NCBI RefSeq assembly: GCF_000770635.1
Contig: NZ_AVBF01000037.1
Coordinates: 1-39,903, forward strand
Length of the DNA: 39,903 nt
Reading direction: 5' to 3'
Source: Pontibacillus yanchengensis Y32
GTDB lineage: Bacteria; Bacillota; Bacilli; Bacillales; BH030062
A program made the translations under genes and the position numbers. The notes beneath the pieces are model-generated. The model did not search any database. It was not told the DNA's origin and saw only the letters and a program-made list of their open reading frames with translations. This document shows, one piece after another, positions 23,202 to 30,144 of the stretch; within the stretch, counting starts at the first letter, position 1; every line of letters begins with the position of its first letter.

Positions 23202-23810
23202 CTAAAGCCACCCTTGCTGCCTTGCATAGAAAGCGGCTTCCGTTCGATTCTGTTTTTGCAATTTCTGCAAGATTTCTGAGGTATAATTTCGCACTGTTCC
23301 GTGTGATAAAAATAACGTATCTGCGATTTGTTGAGATGTATAGCCTTTTTCCACCAACTGTAATAAAGCAACCTCTCGTTCTGATAAAGGATTTGATTGT
23401 TCAAATAAGAGTTGATTCATGATGGATGGGCTGATCACCTGTTTATTTTTTTCGATTACCTCTCGTATGTTGGAAGCTAGTTCATGACTTGGAGTGTCTT
23501 TTAATAGATACCCATCCACCTCATGCTTCATCGCATCTTTTATGTAGTGACGTTTTGAAAATGTAGTAAGAATGATTACCTTTATGGGAAGTTTGGCTTC
23601 TCTTATTTTTTTCAAAACTTCAAGCCCGGTTAACGTAGGCATCTCTATATCAAGTAGCGTGATATCAGGAGGGCTGTTTTGAATTGCTTCCCATGCTTCC
23701 TCCCCATTGCTTACTTCTTGAACTACCTCAAAATCATCTTCCATCGCTAAAAGTGTGCTTAACGCCCCTCTTAACATGTTTTGATCCTCAGCTAATAAAA
23801 TAGAAATCAT
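23202..23810 (-). CDS. NarL/LuxR-type response regulator (YvfU/DesR-like)
   Basis: A 202-residue response regulator. The receiver domain has Glu8-Asp9, phospho-acceptor Asp54 in LLDIEMP, Thr in ILTTFS and Lys in LLKDTPSH. The C-terminal LuxR-type helix-turn-helix is LSEREVALLQLVEKGYTSQQIADTLFLSHGTVRNYTSEIL. It overlaps the kinase gene by 4 nt (ATGA). The order ATPase, permease, kinase, regulator is that of B. subtilis yvfRSTU, whose regulator is of this type. The palindrome at 26627-26640 upstream of the operon is its probable binding site, by inference. Confidence 0.93.
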   Translation of the reverse strand: MISILLAEDQNMLRGALSTLLAMEDDFEVVQEVSNGEEAWEAIQNSPPDITLLDIEMPTLTGLEVLKKIREAKLPIKVIILTTFSKRHYIKDAMKHEVDGYLLKDTPSHELASNIREVIEKNKQVISPSIMNQLLFEQSNPLSEREVALLQLVEKGYTSQQIADTLFLSHGTVRNYTSEILQKLQKQNRTEAAFYARQQGWL

Positions 23811-24937
23811 ACGACCATTTCACCTTCTTGTTCTTGACTATCACCTTGTACTTTCGGAACTGTAATACGGATATGACATCCACCCATTTCAGCGTCATCT
23901 ATTGTTAGACTTCCACTAATCATATGCAGGCGTTCCTCCATCCCCGCTAATCCATTACTTTTTTGAAAACCATCCTGTAACCCAACTCCATCGTCCTCGA
24001 TTAATAATTGAATATCCTTTTCACTTTCTCGTTTTTCTATTAAACAAGTTGTAGCTCCACTATGACGAAGGATATTGGTTGTACACTCTTTCAAACAGTA
24101 GGCTAGAATATTTTCATATAATTGGTTCAGATTTTTTACCTTCTCCTCCCCTTTATATATCGCTTCTATCCCCACTTGATCAAGCACTTCTTTCGCTTGC
24201 TTCACTTCTTCATTGTAAGAAAGATGCTTCAAGTCCGTAACAATCTCCCGGATTTGTTGAAGAACAGTTCTAGAAATATCATGAATTTCATTTATTTCTT
24301 CCTCTGCTCGACCAGTATCTTTTTGAATTAACCTCTGTGCAATTTCACTTTTCAAGGTAATCATAGATAATGTTTGACCTACCGTATCATGAAGATCCCT
24401 GGCTATTCGTTCTCTTTCTTGATGTTTGACTAGCTCATCTATACGATGATGGGCTTCCTGCAATTCCTCTTTCGTCTGCTCCCACCTTATTTGATAAGCT
24501 GAAATAATTGGTATAACAATAATCATCAAAATAGCAGCACCAATATAGGAGATATCAACTACATAAAGCCCCATGAAGTGGAAAGATAGTATGCTGGCAA
24601 CTAACAAGATTTGCAAACCATATCCCGACCAATATATCCAACGTCTCTGGACTAACATGAAAGCGTTGATGTTATAGAGCCCCATGTACAAAAATCCTTC
24701 ATGATAAACAAAAACAAAAATCACAACAATCGTCGTCATCAACAAAATATTATAGGGAACATGATGTTCGTTCCAATACGAATCCCGGTAAACAAATATA
24801 AACAAAGAGAACAAAGCAAGACCGAGAAGACCCTTTATGCCATCCATCCCGATTAAAAACAGGAGAGGGAATACTAGATAAATCATCCATAGTAAAGGTC
24901 CCCAACCATATTTCTCAGGAAACATCTGAAACTTCAT
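23807..24937 (-). CDS. sensor histidine kinase, HisKA_3 type (YvfT/DesK-like)
   Basis: A 376-residue membrane kinase. The N-terminal third has five or six hydrophobic segments and almost no extracytoplasmic domain, as in intramembrane-sensing kinases. Then comes a coiled linker and the phospho-acceptor motif ERERIARDLHDTVGQTLS, followed by an HATPase domain with NILRHSGA and EDDGVGL. I chose the ATG at 24937, 8 nt after GGAG. An ATG at 24943 overlaps the permease stop as TAATG and is also possible. It presumably senses the state of the membrane or of the adjacent ABC exporter and phosphorylates the downstream regulator. Confidence 0.92.
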   Translation of the reverse strand: MKFQMFPEKYGWGPLLWMIYLVFPLLFLIGMDGIKGLLGLALFSLFIFVYRDSYWNEHHVPYNILLMTTIVVIFVFVYHEGFLYMGLYNINAFMLVQRRWIYWSGYGLQILLVASILSFHFMGLYVVDISYIGAAILMIIVIPIISAYQIRWEQTKEELQEAHHRIDELVKHQERERIARDLHDTVGQTLSMITLKSEIAQRLIQKDTGRAEEEINEIHDISRTVLQQIREIVTDLKHLSYNEEVKQAKEVLDQVGIEAIYKGEEKVKNLNQLYENILAYCLKECTTNILRHSGATTCLIEKRESEKDIQLLIEDDGVGLQDGFQKSNGLAGMEERLHMISGSLTIDDAEMGGCHIRITVPKVQGDSQEQEGEMVV

Positions 24938-24942
24938 TGACA

Positions 24943-25683
24943 TTACTCCTTTTTTACTACACGATGCGTTAATAAAGCTCCAGTTATAATTACGATAAAA
25001 TAACCAGTGTACGAACTTATTGTCATCAATGAAATAGAATCCCCAGCTAATAAACTCCAAGCCCCTTGAGCATATAGATGACTTGGCATCCATTCACCTA
25101 CCGTCTGAATCAATTCTGGCATTTGCTCTAATGGCATCCAAAGTCCACCTGTAAGTGCCAATCCCAGTGTGATAATATTTGCAATGCCTGAGGCTGTTTC
25201 GACATTTTTACTAACGGAGAGCCAAGCACCCATCGCTAAGAAGGGAAGGATTCCGACCCAAATCCATGCGGTAAGCTGTATCCATTTTAACCATGATAAA
25301 TCAATGTTCTTCCACAACCCTGCCGCGGTAAACAGAACAACAATAACAACAAGATTCAAAACCATTTGAGAAACAAAACGCCCAAGAAAATATTGCCATT
25401 TTTTAATCGGTTGCGTAAATAGCCAGTCCATCCAATTCTGCGTTTGGTCATAAATAAATTGAATTCCAAACGTTTGTACCGAAGCACTCATGAGACTAAA
25501 ACACGTCATAGACATAAGAAAATAAGCTTTCCACTGTGTCCCTGCTATGGGAAGATTGTCCCCAAACGTGGCAGTAAATACAGCATAAAATAATATTGGA
25601 ATGAGTACGGAAAAAAACACAAAGTAACGGTTTCGAAACATTCTGATAACTTCCATTTTACTGGTATTATACACTATTTGCAT
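24943..25683 (-). CDS. ABC-2 type exporter permease
   Basis: A 246-residue ABC-2 membrane subunit with six hydrophobic segments. Family-typical features are the N-terminal MEVIRMFRNRYFVFFSVLIP segment, DWLFTQPIKKWQYFLGR in the first cytoplasmic loop and GLWMPLEQMPELIQTVGEWMPSHLY before the last helix. It pairs with the ATPase encoded just upstream (17-nt overlap) to form an exporter of lipid-like or antibiotic-like compounds; the real substrate is unknown. The ribosome binding site GGAAGGGG lies inside the 3' end of the ATPase gene. Confidence 0.92.
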   Translation of the reverse strand: MQIVYNTSKMEVIRMFRNRYFVFFSVLIPILFYAVFTATFGDNLPIAGTQWKAYFLMSMTCFSLMSASVQTFGIQFIYDQTQNWMDWLFTQPIKKWQYFLGRFVSQMVLNLVVIVVLFTAAGLWKNIDLSWLKWIQLTAWIWVGILPFLAMGAWLSVSKNVETASGIANIITLGLALTGGLWMPLEQMPELIQTVGEWMPSHLYAQGAWSLLAGDSISLMTISSYTGYFIVIITGALLTHRVVKKE

Positions 25684-26548
25684 TTTGATCCCCTTCCTGA
25701 TCTAACATTTCTTCAAAAAAATGATCCATGGTCTGCTTTTCGATTTCAAGTTTTTCAAACTGAATTTGTTCGGTCACTAGCCATCTTACCAGTGAATCAG
25801 CATCTGACGTATTCACTTCCCATTTCCCTTGCATAGTAGAATACTGAAAACCTATTTTCTCCAATCTTTTTGAAACAAGAGGACTTTCTTCCTTCAGTGA
25901 AAAACGAACCCATTTGCTTTCTTCCGTTATCGATTCAATCTCCCGATCTTGCTTCAGCATTCCTTTTTCTAACATCAATACTCGATCTCCTAGCATAGAG
26001 GCTTCATGAAGTAAATGTGTTGTCATCAGAATCGTAATGCCCTGCTGTTTTAAACTTTCTATCTTTTGATAAAAAGCTTTCCGAGCGCTAAGATCCATTC
26101 CTGCTGTTGGTTCATCCATTAATAAGAGTTCAGGTTGCCCAACCAGTGCCAACGAAAAAGTGAGTCTTCGTTTCTGACCAATACTTAAATTCTCTGTTCT
26201 CACTTTTTCCTGACTTTCAAGCCCACAGGATTGAAGTACTTCTTCATAAGATAGAGGGTTTTTGTGTAAAGAACGGGTGTAGTGAATCATCTCTTTTACG
26301 GTTAGTCGATCAATAATAGAAGGGTCTTGCAAAACAACGCCCACTTTGTAATTCCCTTTACCCGATTGCCAGACAACGCTTCCAGTATCAGGCCTATAGA
26401 AATCCATAATAATGCGAATCAATGTCGTTTTTCCAGCTCCATTTGGACCTAACAACAGAACACTTTCACCTTTTTGTAAAAGGAAATCTACATCTTGTAA
26501 AACAGTCTCTTCACCAAAACGTTTATTTACTTTATTTATTTCCAGCAT
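25667..26548 (-). CDS. ABC transporter ATP-binding protein (YvfR-like)
   Basis: A 293-residue ABC ATPase of the drug/antibiotic export type. Walker A is GPNGAGKT (34-41), the signature LSIGQKRR (from 120), Walker B LLMDEP (141-146), and the H-loop lies in MTTHLLHEA. A C-terminal extension of about 80 residues is normal for this subfamily. I chose ATG at 26548 because AGAGGTGAT lies just upstream. It is the first gene of the four-gene operon ATPase-permease-kinase-regulator. Confidence 0.93.
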   Translation of the reverse strand: MLEINKVNKRFGEETVLQDVDFLLQKGESVLLLGPNGAGKTTLIRIIMDFYRPDTGSVVWQSGKGNYKVGVVLQDPSIIDRLTVKEMIHYTRSLHKNPLSYEEVLQSCGLESQEKVRTENLSIGQKRRLTFSLALVGQPELLLMDEPTAGMDLSARKAFYQKIESLKQQGITILMTTHLLHEASMLGDRVLMLEKGMLKQDREIESITEESKWVRFSLKEESPLVSKRLEKIGFQYSTMQGKWEVNTSDADSLVRWLVTEQIQFEKLEIEKQTMDHFFEEMLDQEGDQNANSV

Positions 26549-26612
26549 TCCATCACCTCTTTTTGTGTTACCTTCATCGTATCCAAAAATGAGAGAGATG
26601 GTTAGAAGCATC

Positions 26613-26648
26613 TGTCATAAGATGAGATGACAAATGTCATATTGTCAT
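26613..26648 (-). promoter_or_regulatory. palindromic operator candidate for the exporter operon
   Basis: ATGACA-AA-TGTCAT at 26627-26640 is a perfect inverted repeat, flanked by further TGTCAT half-sites at 26613-26618 and 26643-26648. It lies about 80-100 bp before the ATPase start, the usual place for an autoregulatory NarL-type site. A possible promoter (TTGAGC with a TGTATA-like -10) lies just upstream on the minus strand but is weak. Confidence 0.55.
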
Positions 26649-26880
26649 ATACAAAGAAATAACTATTACCTGCTCAATAAGACAAAAGCTAGGCGGGGGC
26701 AAATCAAAAAATATAGGAGTCTTATTGAAACTACTTACTTTTTCCATGGCTGTGATAAAGTTTGTTGTTGATATAATAATGAAATAGTTTTATGTTCCTC
26801 CATAATAACTCCATTATGTTGAAGACTAGGATTCGGGATATATTGAGGATGAGAGATGTTTCCGTGGTTTCAATCAGAGA
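26649..26880. other. spacer between exporter promoter and repeat cluster
   Basis: About 230 nt with no supportable gene, RNA or terminator. The upstream part probably contains the exporter promoter on the minus strand. Confidence 0.4.
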
Positions 26881-27074
26881 AAAGATGGGCCGGGAAATAG
26901 CTCGCTTTCCTGTGGCCTCACACGACGTGAGGTCGGTCGAGTTTGCTACAGGATGTAGCGAACTTACTCGACCTTCCTTGATTACTAACAGAGCCTCCTC
27001 GGGCAAAAATCGCCCTGCGGGTCTTGACACATCCGTTTTTCCACGGGATTCTCGCCATTTCCCGTTCCATCTTT
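26881..27074. repeat. structured repeat, family B, related to family A
   Basis: A 194-bp element bounded by 21-bp inverted repeats: 26881-26901 (begins AAAGATGGGCCGGGAAAT) and 27054-27074 (ends ATTTCCCGTTCCATCTTT), 18 of 21 matching. The core, from GGCCTCACACGACGTGAGG through ACTCGACCTTCC, aligns with the family A core although the ends differ. Stem positions have changed in pairs: CCTCAC/GTGAGG for CCCAC/GTGGG, GGTCGAGT/ACTCGACC for GTTCGAT/ATCGAAC, GCTAC/GTAGC for GCTGC/GCAGC. The open frames crossing it on both strands are incidental. Confidence 0.8.
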
Positions 27075-27183
27075 GCGTTCGTGTGGCTTAACGGAAACAT
27101 AGCCAGGCTATAGTAGGAAATTCTGAATTATTGGTTTTCACGAAACAAGGAATATTAATTACATGACACAAAAATGAGGCTAT

Positions 27184-27366
27184 GCGGACATATAGTCTCT
27201 TATTCTTCGATTTGAAGGCTATTTTGCATTCGTAACGGACATCCAGTACGCTATTTAGCCTAAATCACCTTAATGTTGGGTGTTTTTTCACAAATAAGAT
27301 ACTAGATGTCCGTTACCCTCTCCAAAAGAGGCTTTTTACAGTAAATAAGAGATTAAATGTCCGTCA
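27184..27366. repeat. four-copy 24-bp repeat in inverted arrangement
   Basis: A unit resembling AAATAAGAGACTAGATGTCCGTTA occurs twice in reverse orientation (27184-27204, 27233-27256) and twice forward (27292-27315, 27343-27366), about 50 bp apart. The two halves face each other, so a long imperfect cruciform could form. No gene is present from 27075 to 27540. Confidence 0.65.
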
Positions 27367-27540
27367 AAAAAAGGTTCCTACGCAGTGATGAGTCTGATTG
27401 TAACATTTCAGCAGGGATGGGTGGGAAACGGGGACCCTCCCCTAAACCAATAATTATCTCAAATCCAAGTCTTCCAGATTATGCTTCTTATCTTGAATAA
27501 AGCTATTTTGACTAGTTGATTCAAAAATCCCCAGAACAAA

Positions 27541-27736
27541 AGCGCAAGAGCCCGATAAGCGACGTACAAACTGTCCTAACTCTGTGGAAGTTCGATTAAA
27601 ACCGCTGCCTCACGCAGCAACATCGAACCAACCTACGTCGTGTAGGCCGAAAGGAAACACGAAGAGCGCAAGCGATTCGATGTTGACTTATCGTAAAGAG
27701 AGGCAGGAAGTTTGCTAGTCGCTGGGCGCTGGAGCT
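27541..27736. repeat. structured repeat, family A, copy 3, with inverted core
   Basis: The outer arms (AGCGCAAGAGCCCGATAAGC at the left, GTCGCTGGGCGCTGGAGCT at the right) and the right part (AACACGAAGAGCG ... GCGATTCGATGTTGAC) are in the same orientation as in the other copies. The core from about 27586 to 27647 is reverse-complemented: it reads GTTCGATT...CGCTGC...GCAGCAACATCGAACCAACC. The 50-bp 3' flank (to about 27795) matches that of copy 1 and runs up to the terminator of the GGDEF gene. Confidence 0.85.
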
Positions 27737-27801
27737 GGACGTGGCCACTTCACTTTTTTAGTTATACACAAGCATTGAATTTTATAACTTCGCTATACAA
27801 T

Positions 27802-27826
27802 AAAAAAACCCTCATCTCAGAGGGCT
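27802..27826 (-). terminator. terminator of the diguanylate cyclase gene
   Basis: On the minus strand CCCTC-TGAGAT-GAGGG is followed by seven T residues. The stem starts within the last codons of the gene and its loop region contains the TGA stop codon. Confidence 0.88.
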
Positions 27827-28471
27827 TGTCATTCTTTCCTTCTTATAATTTTGTTTTTGTGTGTACATCATTTGATCCGCTTCTCTTACTAGTTCATCTA
27901 ATGTACAATATATTTTTTCACAAGTAACGGTTCCTTTCGAAGCTGTAATCATAATTCCTGATGATAAATGAAAGCTCTCCACTTCTACTGCAGTGAGCTC
28001 AGCTTTTGACCTCTTTTCAATAACAAGAAACTCGTCTCCCCCCCATCTTGCTACAATCCCACTTTTATCTACTCTATTTATCAAGCTCTCAGCTACCTCA
28101 CAAATCGCTTTATCACCAATTTCATGTCCATAATGATCGTTAATGAATTTAAATTGATTAATATCAACTAACGTCACCTTTATTCTATCGGTATCATCCA
28201 AATTATTGAAGAATCGGTCATATTTCTTGTATACCCATCTTCTGTTATAGGCCTTTGTTAAGTAATCACGTTCTGAGAGAAACTTCACTCGGTCAAACTG
28301 CTTACCTATCCACCATCCTATAATACCTTCGACAATTGAAACAGCAAGGCTAAACCAAAATCTAAGCTCATCCATATGGAGGGAACCATCGATAATGTAC
28401 GTATAGGCGTTCCAATATATATATAAGAAAAGTACGATGGTGATACTGATTATCCTACCTTTATATCCCAT
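27812..28471 (-). CDS. membrane-bound diguanylate cyclase (GGDEF)
   Basis: A 219-residue protein with two membrane helices (about 6-26 and 38-57) and one GGDEF domain. The metal and substrate residues are intact: DINQFKFIND at 103-112 and GGDEF at 144-148, preceded by ARW. It should make c-di-GMP from GTP. The inhibitory I-site (RxxD before GGDEF) is not present; the corresponding stretch reads DKSG. There is no extracytoplasmic sensor domain of any size. AGGAGGA precedes the ATG and lies in the loop of a small CCAG/CTGG hairpin. The c-di-GMP riboswitch at 5.3 kb is in the same window but not in the same operon. Confidence 0.92.
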   Translation of the reverse strand: MGYKGRIISITIVLFLYIYWNAYTYIIDGSLHMDELRFWFSLAVSIVEGIIGWWIGKQFDRVKFLSERDYLTKAYNRRWVYKKYDRFFNNLDDTDRIKVTLVDINQFKFINDHYGHEIGDKAICEVAESLINRVDKSGIVARWGGDEFLVIEKRSKAELTAVEVESFHLSSGIMITASKGTVTCEKIYCTLDELVREADQMMYTQKQNYKKERMTSPLR

Positions 28472-28775
28472 ACCAGTTTCCTCCTGGTGTTATTGCGTCA
28501 TATATGAACATTAATTCCCACAGACCTTAGAACCAAAACCACTCAATGCGTGAGCCTAAATATTTATTTTTGAAATCACCTTTTGATTAAAAGGTTGAAT
28601 AGAGGAGGGTTCAGAAGGGGTAGCTCTACTTTGTACAATTACAAAAACAAAAAATGAGATGCAATATGTCGAAAAATAAGATATTTTGTCGATATATACA
28701 ATAGGGATATCCATACAACTGTAAAGACAATAATAACGAAAGATGTATCTTGTAAGCGAAAGGGAGTGTTTTACT
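28472..28775. other. intergenic region between the GGDEF gene and an unknown gene
   Basis: It holds the divergent leaders of the two genes. Apart from the twin Spo0A-box-like sites at 28667-28693 I see no RNA gene or repeat. Confidence 0.5.
28667..28693 (+). promoter_or_regulatory. twin Spo0A-box-like sites
   Basis: TGTCGAA at 28667-28673 equals the Spo0A box consensus, and TGTCGAT at 28687-28693 differs by one base. They are 20 bp apart, two helical turns, on the same strand, about 85-110 bp before the next gene. Candidate only: the seven-base motif occurs by chance. Confidence 0.4.
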
Positions 28776-29039
28776 ATGAAAATAAGTAAACTTAATAGTC
28801 AACGTGTAGGAGAAATTCTTCTTGGTGCTCCTCTAAAATCTTATCAAGCTAATCATAATAAGATTCAAGCCACCATGAAAGATTCTATCACCCCTTCTGA
28901 TGAACATTTAGAAGGGAAGTTCATCCACGATGTATTTACGAAAAACACCCAAGAAATTATTGATGAATGGTATGACGGTGACGAAAGAGCGGCACAACTT
29001 TTGGAGATGATTCAGGAGGAGAAACATTCAAACAATTAA
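28776..29039 (+). CDS. small protein of unknown function
   Basis: An 87-residue soluble, acidic protein that I do not recognise. It starts MKISKLNSQRVGEILLG and has charged helices in the C-terminal half (TQEIIDEWYDGDERAAQLLEMI). GGGAGTG precedes the ATG at 28776; an ATG at 28743 has no ribosome binding site. It is a single-gene unit with its own bidirectional hairpin terminator and possible Spo0A boxes upstream, so a stationary-phase role is conceivable but not shown. Confidence 0.7.
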   Translation: MKISKLNSQRVGEILLGAPLKSYQANHNKIQATMKDSITPSDEHLEGKFIHDVFTKNTQEIIDEWYDGDERAAQLLEMIQEEKHSNN

Positions 29040-29040
29040 A

Positions 29041-29066
29041 AGTAGCATGTGGAATCACATGCTACT
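29041..29066. terminator. bidirectional terminator
   Basis: AGTAGCATGTG and CACATGCTACT form a perfect 11-bp stem with a GAAT loop. The minus strand has a TTTTAATT tail, so it also ends the small membrane-peptide gene at 29074-29160. Confidence 0.85.
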
Positions 29067-29073
29067 TCCCTTC

Positions 29074-29160
29074 TTAACTAAACATTGCGGAGCCCGCTAT
29101 AATAGAAACGATTATCATAATAGCTAATATAACGAGAATGATTCCAATAATTTTCTTCAT
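29074..29160 (-). CDS. single-span membrane peptide, 28 residues
   Basis: MKKIIGIILVILAIMIIVSI plus eight further residues: a basic start, one continuous hydrophobic helix and almost nothing else. AAAGGATGG lies 6 nt before the ATG and a terminator follows at 29041-29066, so it is likely a real small gene. A longer frame from 29271 lacks a ribosome binding site. Such peptides are often stress-induced membrane modulators or type I toxins. No antitoxin RNA could be identified. Confidence 0.6.
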   Translation of the reverse strand: MKKIIGIILVILAIMIIVSIIAGSAMFS

Positions 29161-29280
29161 AATTACCCATCCTTTAGCACACGTATCTAGATTGGAATTC
29201 ATTACCAATATTCTCATCGTAACATGTTTACTACTGAAGGGTAATATTGCTAAACCAATTACAATAGACATTTGTGGAAT

Positions 29281-29625
29281 TTAAATAATCGTAACATCAC
29301 TTATAGCGTGTAAACTGACCTCTCCCTTGTCCTTACTTTCTTGATCTACAACGTACAACGTTTTCTTCTCATGAGCGATTGAGAGAAGTTTTACTTTTGA
29401 GAAGCTATAATCAAAACCATTATGATAGTTAATCCCCACAGTCAAATCATCCTTTAACGCAAGCTGTAATTTAAAATCAATTTCTGCAGCCTGCTGCTCA
29501 TCAAGGTCTCCTTTTTCCACCCGTTCATCTTCTCTCCACATCTCTTTAAGCTTTTCTACATGCTCCGGAAGCATCATTGAGGCCCATTTAATATTTCCTC
29601 TGTCATTTAAGTGTTCTTTCTTCAT
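29281..29625 (-). CDS. YolD-like protein
   Basis: A 114-residue protein of the YolD-like family: DRGNIKWASMMLPEHVEKLKEM near the N terminus is the family signature. In B. subtilis yolD-type genes sit next to uvrX/yqjW-type Y-family polymerase genes and belong to the SOS response. Here no polymerase gene is adjacent. A LexA box overlaps its promoter region, which supports DNA-damage induction. GGTGGAGGG precedes the ATG. The molecular role is unknown. Confidence 0.85.
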   Translation of the reverse strand: MKKEHLNDRGNIKWASMMLPEHVEKLKEMWREDERVEKGDLDEQQAAEIDFKLQLALKDDLTVGINYHNGFDYSFSKVKLLSIAHEKKTLYVVDQESKDKGEVSLHAISDVTII

Positions 29626-29646
29626 GATTATCCCTCCACCTTAAAG

Positions 29647-29690
29647 CGAACATTTGTTCTTATTATATCGATTCTGCTCGTGCAAATCAA
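29647..29690 (-). promoter_or_regulatory. promoter with LexA (SOS) box of the YolD-like gene
   Basis: On the minus strand -35 TTGATT (29690-29685), 17 bp, -10 TATAAT (29667-29662). Immediately downstream CGAACATTTGTTCT (29647-29660, plus strand) fits the Bacillus LexA site CGAACnnnnGTTCG at 9 of 10 defined positions and covers the expected start site. Confidence 0.8.
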
Positions 29691-29894
29691 TAAGGAATAG
29701 GTAGGAAGTGTTTGTATTTTTTATTCTAGTACTCTATCAAAATAATCTTGTTTTGGAAGTGAATGGACACTTTATATACTTAACATTCCATTTCTATACA
29801 TCCAGCATAAACTCTTCTCTCTTCTTATTAACCTATAACAGAAAACCCAAAATCTACTATTCCCCTATCATGTAAAACCAATCTCAACTTTTAC

Positions 29895-29923
29895 TTTACG
29901 CTTTAAAGCGTTAATGTTATGAT
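29895..29923 (+). promoter_or_regulatory. promoter with a palindrome in its spacer
   Basis: -35 TTTACG (29895-29900), 17 bp, -10 TATGAT (29918-29923). A perfect 14-bp palindrome, ACGCTTTAAAGCGT (29898-29911), lies between the two elements, where a repressor would block RNA polymerase. No protein gene follows on this strand before the terminator at 29962. Confidence 0.5.
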
Positions 29924-29929
29924 AATTCT

Positions 29930-29996
29930 GAACACTTTATCTATTAGAATTTCCCCTGAAGAACTGATTGGATTATTATCCAATCAGTTTTTTCTT
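29930..29996 (+). ncRNA. candidate small RNA of about 65 nt
   Basis: A promoter at 29895-29923 is followed only about 40 nt later by a strong terminator, which leaves a transcript with a short unpaired 5' part containing TTTCCCCTGAAG, a C-rich patch of the kind that pairs with ribosome binding sites. No open reading frame is present. It could also be a leader remnant. This is inferred from the promoter and terminator alone. Confidence 0.45.
29962..29996 (+). terminator. strong plus-strand terminator without an upstream gene
   Basis: AACTGATTGGAT and ATCCAATCAGTT form a perfect 12-bp stem with a 4-nt loop followed by TTTTTCTTTTT. The nearest plus-strand gene ends 0.9 kb upstream and has its own terminator. 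The rest of 29700-30144 holds nothing else I can support. Confidence 0.85.
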
Positions 29997-30144
29997 TTTC
30001 AAAACTAATTATATCCATCATGAGAGACCACTTCCTTATGACGAAGTAGGCTAGAGCTAATATAGGGAGGGTGGTTTTGATAAAATGTTACAGTAAGAAA
30101 TAAAGACAGCCTCATTGGTAATGGTGCCTTCTCTACTTTTTTTA

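Noticed and set aside
26731-27100. overlapping open frames on both strands of about 60-99 codons
   Set aside because: They coincide with the structured family B repeat, whose symmetry creates open frames on both strands.
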